Below are positions 45,554 to 55,242 of a DNA stretch of 64,000 nt, piece by piece. The stretch's first letter is position 1, and every line of letters starts with the position of its first letter. A model generated the notes under the pieces. That model had not been told where the DNA came from and ran no database searches. It was given only the letters and a program-made list of their open reading frames with translations. Both the position numbers and the translations under genes were made by a program. Source of the DNA: Vibrio sp. B1FLJ16 (GTDB lineage: Bacteria; Pseudomonadota; Gammaproteobacteria; Enterobacterales; Vibrionaceae); NCBI RefSeq assembly GCF_905175385.1, contig NZ_HG992750.1, forward strand, positions 496,001 to 560,000. Direction: 5' to 3'.

Positions 45554-46302
45554 GAAATCACCTTTGCTTCGTTACGTAGCTTATCGATAAGTTCCGCTAC
45601 AGAGTCCACTTTAATGCCCGCTTTTCTCTGAGCTGGTGGCGTGACTTCAGTAATAGTCTGGCTAAATACGACTTCAACACCGAGACTCTCAGGTGTGACT
45701 GTTTCTAACGGTTTACGCTTGGCCTTCATGATGTTCGGCAATGAGGCAAAGCGAGGTTCGTTTAAGCGTAAATCGGTGCTTATAACTGCTGGTAGGTTCA
45801 TCGCCACTGTCATTAAGCCACCATCAACTTCTCGCACTACCTGAATTTTTTGATCTTCGATTTTTACTTCGGATGCGAAGGTTGCCTGAGGCCAGTCAAG
45901 CAGGCCAGCTAGCATCTGCGCGACTTGGTTGTTGTCTGTATCGATGGACTGTTTACCAGTGATCACCAGCTGAACTTGCTCTTGCTCGGCGAGGGCTTTT
46001 AGCAGCTTTGACACCACTAGCGGCTCAATTTTGTCTGCCGTTTCAATATGAATCGCTTTATCTGCGCCTAGCGCCAGCGCCGTGCGTAGTTGTTCCTGAC
46101 ATTGTGTTCCGCCAGCACTCACAACGATGACTTCTTCTGCAATTCCTTGCTCTTTGAGTCTAACTGCTTCTTCTACGGCGATTTCACAGAAAGGGTTGAT
46201 GGTCATCTTGACGTTATTGGTTTCAACATCGCTGTTATCCGGTTTAACTCGAACCTTAATGTATGGGTCAATGACCCTTTTAATTGGCACTAGTATTTTC
46301 AC
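45550..46302 (-). CDS. etfB: Electron transfer flavoprotein, beta subunit
   Basis: A 250-residue EtfB. It begins with Val-Pro-Ile-Lys-Arg-Val-Ile-Asp and keeps the AMP-binding and anchor segment around Ala-Leu-Ala-Leu-Gly-Ala-Asp-Lys-Ala (about 86-94) and Thr-Gly-Lys-Gln-Ser-Ile-Asp (about 125-131). It is the first gene of etfBA and divergent from ETF-QO. Confidence 0.95.
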   Translation of the reverse strand: MKILVPIKRVIDPYIKVRVKPDNSDVETNNVKMTINPFCEIAVEEAVRLKEQGIAEEVIVVSAGGTQCQEQLRTALALGADKAIHIETADKIEPLVVSKLLKALAEQEQVQLVITGKQSIDTDNNQVAQMLAGLLDWPQATFASEVKIEDQKIQVVREVDGGLMTVAMNLPAVISTDLRLNEPRFASLPNIMKAKRKPLETVTPESLGVEVVFSQTITEVTPPAQRKAGIKVDSVAELIDKLRNEAKVIS

Positions 46303-46334
46303 GTTAGATTCCTTTTTACAGTGAAGGCTGTGGA

Positions 46335-46348
46335 TGACGTCTGACGTC
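46335..46348. repeat. Tandem TGACGTC pair upstream of etfB
   Basis: TGACGTC is repeated twice back to back. It recalls MetJ boxes (AGACGTCT) but has 7-bp rather than 8-bp spacing and no methionine gene is near. Confidence 0.35.
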
Positions 46349-46370
46349 TTTAAAATGATGTTAATTTACC

Positions 46371-46386
46371 TTTACGTTTGCGTCAA
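46371..46386. promoter_or_regulatory. Palindromic operator between etfB and ETF-QO
   Basis: TTTACGTTTGCGTCAA is an imperfect 16-bp palindrome. Its reverse complement (TTGACGCAAACGTAAA) differs from the site at 48197-48212 only in the central bases. From memory, this form resembles sites of the MerR-type regulator LiuR that controls branched-chain amino acid and acyl-CoA breakdown in gammaproteobacteria. Confidence 0.6.
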
Positions 46387-46443
46387 CTTTAAATATATTG
46401 TTATTTAACAAATTGGCAACATGCATAGAAAGGGAATACAACC

Positions 46444-48081
46444 ATGGAAAGAGACTGCATGGAGTTTGATGTTCTGATTGTTGGCGCTGGGCCTGCGGGC
46501 TTGTCTGCTGCCTGTCGCATTAAACAGTTGGCAATGGAAAAAGACCAGGAAATCTCAGTTTGTGTTGTAGAGAAAGGTTCGGAAGTCGGGGCTCACATTC
46601 TTTCTGGAGCTGTAATTGAAACGCGCAGTCTGGATGAGCTGTTTCCGGATTGGCAAGCAAAGGGAGCTCCCCTTAATACCGAAGTAAACCAAGATAAAAC
46701 CTACTATTTTAGCAATGAGCTTAATGGCTTTGAGCTGCCAACTTGGGCGGTGCCAAATACATTGCACAATGATGGTAACTATATAATCAGTCTCGGTAAT
46801 TTGTGTCGATGGATGGCATCAGAAGCGGAGAGCTTAGGGGTGGAAATTTATCCGGGCTTTAGCGCCAGTCAGGCCATTTTTGACGAACAGAACCGTGTTT
46901 GTGGTGTGATAACAGGAGACATGGGGCTGGATAAAAACGGAGAGCAAAAAGCCAATTTTGAACCCGGAATAGAATTGCGTGCCAGGTTTACTCTGTTTGC
47001 TGAAGGCGCACGTGGTCATATCGGTAAGCAGTTGATTAATAGATTTAATCTCTCTAAAGATAAAACGCCTCAGCACTATGCTATCGGCTTTAAAGAGCTA
47101 TGGGAAATACCGCAAGATCAACACCAGCAAGGTCTGGTCGTCCACGGATTAGGCTGGCCACTTGCGAACGAGGCGACAGGCGGGAGTTATCTCTATCATC
47201 TAGAGGATAATCAAGTCGCGGTTGGTTTAATCGTTGATCTCAATTATGCCAACCCTCATCTCAGCCCGTTTGATGAATTCCAACGCTTTAAACACCATCC
47301 GATGATTGAGCAGTACCTTAAAAATGGCAAGCGGATCAGTTATGGTGCGAGAGCGATTTCCAAAGGCGGATTTCACTCTCTGCCGACTCAGCAGTTCGAG
47401 GGAGGATTACTGATCGGTTGTGATGCGGGAACATTGAATGGTGCCAAAATTAAAGGCACGCACACGGCAATGAAATCAGGGATTCTGGCCGCTGAATCGG
47501 TAGTTGAAGCTATGTCAAATCAATCAGTTACTGCGGACTATCAAAAGCATTTCAAACAGTCGTGGCTATACGAGGAGCTTTATCAGGCGCGCAACTTTTC
47601 GAGTGGTATTCACCGCTTTGGTTCCTGGTTAGGTGGCAGCTTAGCCATGCTGGAGCACAACGTGTTAAACGGCAAAGCGAAGTGGAACATACGCTGTGAA
47701 AACGCAGATCATCAGTCTTTACTACTGGCTGAGAACAGCAAAGCGATCGTCTATCCGAAGCCTGACGGTGTGTTAAGTTTTGATCGCCTCTCTTCGGTCT
47801 ATTTATCCAATATTTTCCATGAAGAAGACCAGCCATGTCACCTCCGGCTTACCAGTCAGCGCATTCCAATAGAACAGAATCTGGCGCTTTACGCTGAACC
47901 GGCGCAACGTTACTGTCCCGCTGGTGTGTATGAAGTCGTTCAGGGTGAAGAGCAAGAGGAATTGCAGATCAATGCGGCCAACTGTATCCACTGTAAAACC
48001 TGCGACATTAAAGATCCAAGTCAGAATATTACCTGGACTCCTCCAGAGGGCGGCGGTGGCCCTAACTATCCAAACATGTAA
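46444..48081 (+). CDS. ETF:ubiquinone oxidoreductase
   Basis: The 545-residue protein starts with an FAD-binding Gly-Ala-Gly-Pro-Ala-Gly motif (about 15-20). It contains Gly-Ala-His-Ile-Leu-Ser-Gly-Ala (about 49-56) and ends with the 4Fe-4S region Cys-Ile-His-Cys-Lys-Thr-Cys (about 514-520) and the hallmark Pro-Glu-Gly-Gly-Gly-Gly-Pro. It passes electrons from reduced ETF to ubiquinone at the inner membrane. ATG 46444 is used; Met6 also fits. Confidence 0.94.
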   Translation: MERDCMEFDVLIVGAGPAGLSAACRIKQLAMEKDQEISVCVVEKGSEVGAHILSGAVIETRSLDELFPDWQAKGAPLNTEVNQDKTYYFSNELNGFELPTWAVPNTLHNDGNYIISLGNLCRWMASEAESLGVEIYPGFSASQAIFDEQNRVCGVITGDMGLDKNGEQKANFEPGIELRARFTLFAEGARGHIGKQLINRFNLSKDKTPQHYAIGFKELWEIPQDQHQQGLVVHGLGWPLANEATGGSYLYHLEDNQVAVGLIVDLNYANPHLSPFDEFQRFKHHPMIEQYLKNGKRISYGARAISKGGFHSLPTQQFEGGLLIGCDAGTLNGAKIKGTHTAMKSGILAAESVVEAMSNQSVTADYQKHFKQSWLYEELYQARNFSSGIHRFGSWLGGSLAMLEHNVLNGKAKWNIRCENADHQSLLLAENSKAIVYPKPDGVLSFDRLSSVYLSNIFHEEDQPCHLRLTSQRIPIEQNLALYAEPAQRYCPAGVYEVVQGEEQEELQINAANCIHCKTCDIKDPSQNITWTPPEGGGGPNYPNM

Positions 48082-48196
48082 CTTTCCGTTATTGATTTTT
48101 GTTAACAATTTATTTACTTAAAGTTTGCGTTAGCTCAAATCTTTATCGCTGAGCTGGATTGCAACTTAATCTTTGAAGCACTATTCTGAATTTAAA

Positions 48197-48212
48197 TTGA
48201 CGTTTACGTAAA
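48197..48212. promoter_or_regulatory. Palindromic operator upstream of livG
   Basis: TTGACGTTTACGTAAA lies 112 bp before livG. It nearly matches the site at 46371-46386 in reverse orientation, which suggests that one regulator controls the electron-transfer and the importer/ligase genes together. Confidence 0.62.
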
Positions 48213-48324
48213 CTGAATAAAAATATTGATGCATAGGTGTAGAAGCGGTTACCAGTATCAAAGTCAGGTTTGATATCGAAATAGTGCTCAATGGAACGCA
48301 CTTAAAAAGAAAGGGAGATCAATT

Positions 48325-49125
48325 ATGGTATCGGAAACACCTCTTTTGCAGGTAAACGATATTTCATTGGCCTTTGGTGGGGTGAAAGCTTTAACCGATG
48401 TGAGTTTCCATGTGAACGAAAAGGAAATCTTTTCAATCATTGGTCCAAATGGTGCTGGCAAAACCTCGATGCTCAACTGCATCTCCGGTCGATATACCCC
48501 GAATAAAGGGTCAGTAGTCTTCGCGGGAAACGACGTTACGAAACGCACACCCAGCCAACGTGCTGAGTTAGGGTTAGGCAGAACCTTCCAGAACCTAGCA
48601 CTCTTTTCTCATATGTCTGTGCTCGACAACATTATGGTTGGGCGTCACCACCTGCTGAAAAACAACTTCGTAACAGGCCCGCTTTACTGGTTCTCTAATG
48701 CACAAAAAGAAGAGATGGCACACCGCAAGTACGTCGAAGAAGTCATCGATTTTCTAGAAATCCAACATATCCGCAAAGCCACTGCTGGCACGCTTTCTTA
48801 CGGGTTACGTAAGCGAGTTGAGCTTGCGCGCGCGATTGCTTTAAAACCAAAACTCCTTCTGCTTGATGAGCCGATGGCGGGCATGAACCTTGAAGAAAAG
48901 GAAGACATGGCACGTTACATCATGGACCTCAATGAAGAGCTGGACATCACCATCATCATGATCGAGCACGATATGGGGGTGGTTATGGACATCTCGAACC
49001 GGGTGTTAGTACTGGACTTTGGTAAACATATTGCCATGGGTGAACCCGAAGAAGTGATGGCAAACCCACATGTCAAACAAGCCTACTTAGGTGAAGAGCT
49101 ACCGACATTAGAGGAGAGTGCATAA
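48325..49125 (+). CDS. livG: Branched-chain-type ABC importer, ATPase LivG
   Basis: A 266-residue ABC ATPase with Gly-Pro-Asn-Gly-Ala-Gly-Lys-Thr (Walker A, about 40-47), the signature segment Leu-Ser-Tyr-Gly-Leu-Arg-Lys-Arg (about 157-164), Leu-Leu-Leu-Asp-Glu-Pro (about 179-184) and a switch His in Ile-Glu-His-Asp. The signature Tyr-Gly-Leu in place of the usual Gly-Gln/Glu-Gln is common in this HAAT subfamily. ATG 48325 has GGGAG upstream; the stop overlaps the ligase start by one base. Confidence 0.92.
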   Translation: MVSETPLLQVNDISLAFGGVKALTDVSFHVNEKEIFSIIGPNGAGKTSMLNCISGRYTPNKGSVVFAGNDVTKRTPSQRAELGLGRTFQNLALFSHMSVLDNIMVGRHHLLKNNFVTGPLYWFSNAQKEEMAHRKYVEEVIDFLEIQHIRKATAGTLSYGLRKRVELARAIALKPKLLLLDEPMAGMNLEEKEDMARYIMDLNEELDITIIMIEHDMGVVMDISNRVLVLDFGKHIAMGEPEEVMANPHVKQAYLGEELPTLEESA

Positions 49126-51076
49126 TGGCACAGCAACATAATGATTGGGCAGATGTAAGCAGCTTAGATACCTTTCCAAAAGTGTTGCAGCACAATGCCA
49201 AGCACTGGCCCCAAGAGGTCGCAATGCGTGAAAAGGAGTTTGGTATTTGGCGTGAATTTACCTGGCAGGATTATGAAGACCGAGTCAAGTGGATGGCACT
49301 AGCACTCGAAGATCTTGGTCTCGGTGACCAGGACGTAGTTGGCCTGTTAGGGGATAACCGACCAGAATGGGTGTGGGGTGAACTGGCTGCGCATGCGATC
49401 AAAGGTTTCTCACTGGGTATCTATCAGGATTCGATGCATGAAGAAGTGGCTTATTTAATCAACTATGCCAAAGCAAAAGTGGTGATTGCTGAAGATGAAG
49501 AGCAATGTGACAAATTGCTTGAGCTAGGCGATGAGATACCAAGCGTTAAGTATATTATTTATTGTGACCCTCGTGGGATGCGCAAGTATGATGACCCACG
49601 ACTTATTGATGTTGAAAAAGTCTATAAGAAAGGTCAGCTGATTGATAAAGCCTATCCGGATAAATACCTGGATATGGTTGCCGCTACCAAAGGTAGCGAT
49701 CTTTCGATTCTCTGTACCACCTCAGGTACCACATCTAAACCGAAACTTGCCCAGTTACACAGCGGTGCTTTCCTCGACCACTGTGCTGCTTACCTGCGTG
49801 CTGACCCACGTTCTCCGGGTGATAACTACGTTTCCGTTCTGCCTCTTCCATGGATCATGGAGCAGGTGTACGTGGTTGGTCAGGCGTTGATATCCCGTCA
49901 AATTGTCAACTTTGTTGAAGAACAAGAGACTATGATGTCGGATTTGCGTGAAATCGGCCCTAACTTCGTTCTGCTTGCACCACGGGTATGGGAAAACATC
50001 GTAGCAGACGTTTCTGCGCGAATGATGGATTCCACCCCGTTTAAGCAGAAGATGTATAAGCTGGGAATGAAGCTTGCGAACGACGCGCTGGATAAGGGTA
50101 AACGTTCGAAACTCGCTGAATGGATTCTGCTTCGTGCACTGCGGGACCGTTTAGGTTTCTCAAACCTGACTTCTGCTGCAACCGGTGGTGCAGCGATGGG
50201 GCCGGATACGTTCCGCTATCTGCAAGCGATCGGTGTGCCACTTAAACAGCTCTATGGTCAGACCGAAATGTGTGGCGCTTACACCGTGCATACTGCAGAT
50301 GATGTGGATTACGATTCAGTCGGTGTTGCGTTCGATAATGCTGAAGTAAAAGTCATCAACCCTGACAGCAATGGGGTAGGTGAAATCATCGCGAAAAGCA
50401 CTGGCATGTTTACCGGCTATCTCAATAACCAGTCGGCTTACGATGAAGACGTACAAGACGGCTGGATGCACACTGGTGACGCAGGGTACTTTAAAGATTC
50501 TGGCCACTTAGTCGTTATTGACCGACTAAAAGACATGTCGGAAACCAGTCATGGCGACCGCTATTCTCCGCAGTTTATTGAAAACAAGCTTAAGTTCTCG
50601 CCATTTATCGCAGAAGCGGTTGTCGTGGGTAAAGGCCGACCTTGGCTCTCAGCAATTATTTGTATCCGCTATGCGATTGTCGCCAAGTGGGCGGAGCAAA
50701 GGGGCATCGCTTTCACCAACTACACCAATCTTTCAGCACAGCCTGAAGTGTATCAACGATTCGCGAAGAGGTGCTTAAAGTTAACGAATCGCTTCCGGAC
50801 GCACAGAAAATCAGCAAATTTATTCTGTTATATAAAGAGCTCGATGCGGATGACGGCGAGCTGACTCGTACACGTAAAGTTCGTCGCGGTGTGGTTGCGG
50901 AGAAATACGGTGACATCATCGACACCATCTACAGCGCGGCTTCTAATGTCGACGTAGATACGGTGATCACATATCAGGACGGCACCAAGACGCGCATTCA
51001 GACTTCACTGGTGATTGAAACGCTTATCAAACATGAGCTCAAACTGGTGGATAGCGAACAACGGAGGATCGCATAG
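49125..51076 (+). pseudogene. AMP-forming acyl-CoA synthetase, frameshifted
   Basis: The large part (49125-50864) contains the ATP-binding Thr-Thr-Ser-Gly-Thr-Thr-Ser-Lys-Pro-Lys (about 195-204), Tyr-Gly-Gln-Thr-Glu (about 378-382) and Trp-Met-His-Thr-Gly-Asp-Ala-Gly-Tyr (about 446-454). The C-terminal lid, with Arg-Thr-Arg-Lys-Val-Arg-Arg, is in another frame ending at 51076. One extra A at 50755-50756 would join them into a 650-residue protein of the long-chain (FadD15/bubblegum) branch. Its place inside the ABC importer operon points to activation of the imported acid to a CoA thioester. Without the lid the enzyme would be dead. Confidence 0.86.
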
Positions 51077-51969
51077 TGAATACGGATTTATTACTGCAAC
51101 TCGTCATCAATGGCGTGATCGTCGGCATGTTGTATGGCGTCGTCGCCATGTGCTTTGTATTGATTTATAAATCGACTCAGGTAGTGAACTTTGCTCAGGG
51201 TGAGTTCCTGCTAATCGGCGCGTGGGTCTGTTGGGCTGCGCTGGTTCATCTGCAACTGCCTTTCTTCGTCGGTTTCCTGCTCACACTCGCCTTTATGATG
51301 GTGTTTGGTATCGCGGTGCAAACCATCGTGCTCAGACCCTTGATTGGTGAGCCGATCATCTCAGTGATTATGGTGACTATCGGTTTGTCGATGTTCTTCC
51401 AGGCACTGATGAAATGGATATTTGGTGTATCAGCAGTGTCATACCCGCAAGTGTTTGAGACCAACGTGGTCAACATTGGCGGATTGAACGTTGAGTATGC
51501 TTACATCCTCAGCTTGATCTTCTCGATGATCATCATGGGCGCGTTCTACTGGTTCTTCAAATTCAGCAAAATGGGTTTGGCGATGCGAGCGACCGCGTTC
51601 AATCAACAAGTTGCCCAGAGTCTTGGCATTTCTATTAAGAAAGTGTTCGCAATCAGCTGGGCAATTTCGGCAATGGTATCGGCGACAGCAGGGATTGTTA
51701 TCGGCATCGTAAACGGCGTATCGGACGCGCTTTCTATCATCGGTATTAAAGTTTTCCCAGCAGTTATTTTGGGCGGCCTGGACTCAGTTGTCGGCGCGAT
51801 TGTTGGTGGTATCACCATCGGACTGCTGGAGAACCTTGCGGAGTTCTTTGATAGCCAATACCTGCAAGTGGGTAACCTCTACAACATCGCACCTTTCTAT
51901 GTGCTGTTGATCATTCTTGCCTTCAAGCCTTATGGCCTGTTTGGTACCAAAGATATTGAGCGTATTTAA
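51076..51969 (+). CDS. livH: Branched-chain-type ABC importer permease LivH
   Basis: A 297-residue permease with about eight helices. It has the LivH landmarks Gly-Val-Ile-Val-Gly-Met-Leu-Tyr-Gly near the start, Asn-Phe-Ala-Gln-Gly-Glu (about 41-46), Arg-Ala-Thr-Ala-Phe-Asn (about 172-177) and Gly-Gly-Leu-Asp-Ser-Val (about 234-239). The start is GTG 51076, overlapping the ligase stop. It pairs with livM 11 bp downstream. Confidence 0.93.
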   Translation: MNTDLLLQLVINGVIVGMLYGVVAMCFVLIYKSTQVVNFAQGEFLLIGAWVCWAALVHLQLPFFVGFLLTLAFMMVFGIAVQTIVLRPLIGEPIISVIMVTIGLSMFFQALMKWIFGVSAVSYPQVFETNVVNIGGLNVEYAYILSLIFSMIIMGAFYWFFKFSKMGLAMRATAFNQQVAQSLGISIKKVFAISWAISAMVSATAGIVIGIVNGVSDALSIIGIKVFPAVILGGLDSVVGAIVGGITIGLLENLAEFFDSQYLQVGNLYNIAPFYVLLIILAFKPYGLFGTKDIERI

Positions 51970-51980
51970 GGAGAAACAAC

Positions 51981-53048
51981 ATGGCTCAACTTAGCATGCG
52001 CCCATGTGGGGATTTTCGAACCACATATAAAAGCGATACGCCAATTTTTGAAACCAAAACCATACGACGCTTAGCAATCGCCGGTGTGATTGCCATGCTG
52101 GCCGCGCCTCTGGTACTGGATATTTACTTCCTCAATCTGTTTATACAGATAGCGTATCTCGGTATCGCGGCGCTTGGTCTGAACATTCTGGTCGGTTTTA
52201 CTGGGCAAATATCATTAGGTCACGGTGCGTTCTTTGGTTTTGGTGCATTTGCATCTGCCTGGTTGAACAACCAGTACAACATTCCGGTCGTGTTTGCGAT
52301 TCCGTTAGCGGGCTACCTGACGATGATTGTCGGGATGATATTTGGCCTGCCAGCGGCACGAATCAAAGGGCTGTACTTAGCAATCGCAACCTTAGCCGCG
52401 CAGTTCATTTTAGAAGACTTCTTTGCGCGCGCAGAGTGGTTCAGTGGCGGCTCATACGGTGCTAGCGCCAACCCTATCAATCTGTTTGGCTTTGAGTTTT
52501 CAACCGATGAAAGCTTCTTTTATGTTGCACTGTTTGCGTTGATATTCATGTATATGTGGGCATCCAACTTAATCCGCTCTCGTGATGGCCGCGCGTTTGT
52601 TTCTGTGCGTGATCATTACCTGTCGGCTGAAATCATGGGCATCAACCTGACCAAATATCGTCTGCTCTCTTTCGGTGTGTGCGCATTCTACGCGGGTATT
52701 GGCGGTGCGCTCTACGGTCACTATCTGGGTTTCGTTTCAGCGGAAGGCTTTACCATCATGATGTCTATCCAGTTCCTGGCAATGATCATCATTGGTGGCC
52801 TCGGCTCGGTGAAAGGGACACTAATGGGGACGATCTTCATTGTACTGCTGCCAGAAGTTTTAGAGTTCGGTGTAACGGGGTTGTCTGCGTTTGGTGATGC
52901 CACCGCGTTCTCGGACGGCTTGGCTTACTTCAAAGAAATGGCAATCGGGCTGGTCATTATGCTGTTCCTGATTTTCGAACCGCAAGGGTTGTCGCATCGC
53001 TGGCAACAGATCCGGGCATATTGGAAACATTATCCGTTCTCTTATTAA
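51981..53048 (+). CDS. livM: Branched-chain-type ABC importer permease LivM
   Basis: A 355-residue permease with a cytoplasmic N-terminal tail of about 35 residues and about ten helices. Typical LivM words are [10 protein letters not shown] (about 74-83), Arg-Ile-Lys-Gly-Leu-Tyr-Leu-Ala (about 127-134) and Gly-Gly-Leu-Gly-Ser-Val-Lys-Gly (about 272-279). It has no fused ATPase, in line with the separate livG and livF. The start at 51981 has AAGGAG 9 bp upstream. Confidence 0.92.
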   Translation: MAQLSMRPCGDFRTTYKSDTPIFETKTIRRLAIAGVIAMLAAPLVLDIYFLNLFIQIAYLGIAALGLNILVGFTGQISLGHGAFFGFGAFASAWLNNQYNIPVVFAIPLAGYLTMIVGMIFGLPAARIKGLYLAIATLAAQFILEDFFARAEWFSGGSYGASANPINLFGFEFSTDESFFYVALFALIFMYMWASNLIRSRDGRAFVSVRDHYLSAEIMGINLTKYRLLSFGVCAFYAGIGGALYGHYLGFVSAEGFTIMMSIQFLAMIIIGGLGSVKGTLMGTIFIVLLPEVLEFGVTGLSAFGDATAFSDGLAYFKEMAIGLVIMLFLIFEPQGLSHRWQQIRAYWKHYPFSY

Positions 53049-53111
53049 TCGGTTTAATCGGTACGTCGTGTACTTAAGTGGAATACACCTCAATAACAAG
53101 GACTACGAGTT

Positions 53112-54356
53112 ATGAACAAAGGACATTTAGCGACAACGTTAGTACTCTCTTCAGCACTATTTACTACTGCTTCCTGGGCAAAAGATTCCGTGTTTGTAGG
53201 ACATCTGGTGGACTTCTCTGGTCCAACTGCATACGTAAGTAAACCTTACGGTTCTGGTGTGCGAGACGCTCTGCAGTGGATCAACCAAAATGGCGGCATC
53301 AGTGGTACTGAGTTGGAATTTGAGACGGTTGATATGGCTTACAAAGTGCCGGTTGCGATTTCTAACTATAAGCGTTGGGTCGCACGTAAGAACATGGTGG
53401 CGATGCAAGGCTGGGGCACGGCCGATACCGAAGCGCTGATCTCATTTGTAACTAAAGACAAAGTGCCGGTATTTTCCGCTTCGTACTCTGGTCACTTAAC
53501 TGACCCGACAGGAAAAAACCCGAAAACGGCCAAGCCTGCTCCGTATAACTTCTTCTATGGAGCGTCCTACTCAGATGCCTGTCGCGCCTTGGTGAAATGG
53601 GCGAAAGAAGACTGGGAATCAAAAGGCAACACCACTGCGCCTAAATTTACTCACATCGGTGATAACCACCCTTTCCCGAATGCGCCAAAAGAAGCGTGTG
53701 CAGAATACGCGAAAGAGCTGGGTTTTGAAGTACAAAACCCTGTGGTCGTGTCTCTCAAACCAGGTGATTTCAAAGCGCAATGTCTGTCGCTTAAGGAGTC
53801 AGGTACTAACTACGGCTATATCGCCAACTTAGGTGGCTCGGTCATTTCGCTGGTGAAATCATGTAACACGGTAGGGACCGATTTCCAGTATATGGCGAAC
53901 ATCTGGGGTGGTGATAAACCTGTGATAGAAGCGGCAGGTGATGGCCTGAAAGATTACGTATTCCCTGTCATGACTGCATTCTGGGGTGATGATACAGAAG
54001 GCATGAAGCTGGTACGTGAAATCTCTAAACAGTCTGAATCTGAACCGGGAGAGTTCCGAACTCACCACTACATCCGTGGCGTTTGTTCTGCGTTCTACAT
54101 GAAAGAAGCGATGGAGTGGGCAAAAGCGAATGGCGGTATTACCGGTGACAACATCAAGAAAGGTATGTACGTACACAAGAACTGGGTACCGAAAGGTCTA
54201 GAGGGTGTGTGTATTCCTGCTAACTGGCAACCAGAAGATCACCGTGGCACAACAACCGTAAACGTGTTTATGGGTAATAACCAGGGCGGAACCGTTGACA
54301 TCAAAAAAGTGTCTCAGGTTACATTGTCACGTCGTGACGATTGGCTAGGTTACTAA
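53112..54356 (+). CDS. ABC importer periplasmic substrate-binding protein
   Basis: A 414-residue type I periplasmic-binding protein with a clean signal peptide (cleavage after Ala-Ser-Trp-Ala, residue 23) and a [10 protein letters not shown] mature start of the LivK/AmiC group. It is longer than amino-acid-binding LivK (about 370) and lacks the usual Ser/Thr pocket words for leucine. With two CoA ligases around, an aromatic, fatty or branched acid is a more likely ligand than leucine. Confidence 0.87.
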   Translation: MNKGHLATTLVLSSALFTTASWAKDSVFVGHLVDFSGPTAYVSKPYGSGVRDALQWINQNGGISGTELEFETVDMAYKVPVAISNYKRWVARKNMVAMQGWGTADTEALISFVTKDKVPVFSASYSGHLTDPTGKNPKTAKPAPYNFFYGASYSDACRALVKWAKEDWESKGNTTAPKFTHIGDNHPFPNAPKEACAEYAKELGFEVQNPVVVSLKPGDFKAQCLSLKESGTNYGYIANLGGSVISLVKSCNTVGTDFQYMANIWGGDKPVIEAAGDGLKDYVFPVMTAFWGDDTEGMKLVREISKQSESEPGEFRTHHYIRGVCSAFYMKEAMEWAKANGGITGDNIKKGMYVHKNWVPKGLEGVCIPANWQPEDHRGTTTVNVFMGNNQGGTVDIKKVSQVTLSRRDDWLGY

Positions 54357-54411
54357 TTAAGAAAATAGGACAGGCAGGGGTATTCCCTCTGCCTTCACAA
54401 GGAGTAACTTG

Positions 54412-55233
54412 ATGAGTGAATTAGCAAGGGAAGTCGAACCTGCAGAAATCTTACTCTCTGTAAACAATATCGAAGTGGTCTACGACGAGGTAATACTGGT
54501 TCTGCGCGGCGTAAGTCTTGAAGTACCAAAAGGTCAGATCGTAACGTTATTGGGGGCTAATGGTGCGGGAAAATCGACCACACTAAAAGCAATCTCTGGT
54601 TTGCTGAAAACTGAAGATGGTGAAGTGACCCGTGGCGAAATTAACTTCATGGGTGAGCGTATCGATAATAAGAGCCCGGAAGAAATCGTTCGTTCCGGTA
54701 TTTTCCAGGTTATGGAAGGGCGTCGGATAGTCGAAGACATGACCGTCATTGAAAACCTGCGTCTGGGGGCGTTTACCCGCAATGACAATGAAGTCGAGCA
54801 AGACATCGAAATGGTGTTTGACTACTTTCCTCGGCTTAAAGAGCGCACGGGGCTTGCCGGCTACTTGTCGGGTGGTGAGCAGCAAATGTTAGCGATTGGC
54901 CGTGCACTCATGGCTCGCCCGAAAATGATTTTGCTGGATGAACCTTCGATGGGGTTATCGCCACTGCTGGTAAAAGAAGTATTCAGTATTATCGAGAAAA
55001 TCAATAAAGACCAGGGCATCACCATGCTATTGGTTGAGCAGAACGCGAACTTTGCGCTTCATGCCGCCGATTACGGCTACATTATGGAATCAGGCAAAAT
55101 CGTACTGGATGGTAGTAAGCATGAGCTGCTCAATAACGAAGACGTGAAAGAGTTCTACCTTGGTGGCGGCGATGAAGAGCGCAAGAGCTTTAAGAACCTT
55201 AAGTCTTACAAACGTCGTAAGCGTTGGTTGTAG
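54412..55233 (+). CDS. livF: Branched-chain-type ABC importer, ATPase LivF
   Basis: A 273-residue ABC ATPase with Gly-Ala-Asn-Gly-Ala-Gly-Lys-Ser (about 46-53), Tyr-Leu-Ser-Gly-Gly-Glu-Gln-Gln (signature, about 152-159) and Ile-Leu-Leu-Asp-Glu-Pro (about 176-181), followed by a basic C-terminal tail (Lys-Arg-Arg-Lys-Arg) that is longer than in LivF of E. coli. ATG 54412 lies 7 bp after AAGGAG; TTG 54409 would add one residue. Confidence 0.91.
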   Translation: MSELAREVEPAEILLSVNNIEVVYDEVILVLRGVSLEVPKGQIVTLLGANGAGKSTTLKAISGLLKTEDGEVTRGEINFMGERIDNKSPEEIVRSGIFQVMEGRRIVEDMTVIENLRLGAFTRNDNEVEQDIEMVFDYFPRLKERTGLAGYLSGGEQQMLAIGRALMARPKMILLDEPSMGLSPLLVKEVFSIIEKINKDQGITMLLVEQNANFALHAADYGYIMESGKIVLDGSKHELLNNEDVKEFYLGGGDEERKSFKNLKSYKRRKRWL

Positions 55234-55242
55234 GGAGTTATC

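Noticed and set aside
46335..46348. MetJ operator at the etf genes
   Set aside because: The 7-bp spacing does not match the 8-bp MetJ register and no methionine gene is nearby. It is kept only as a tandem repeat.
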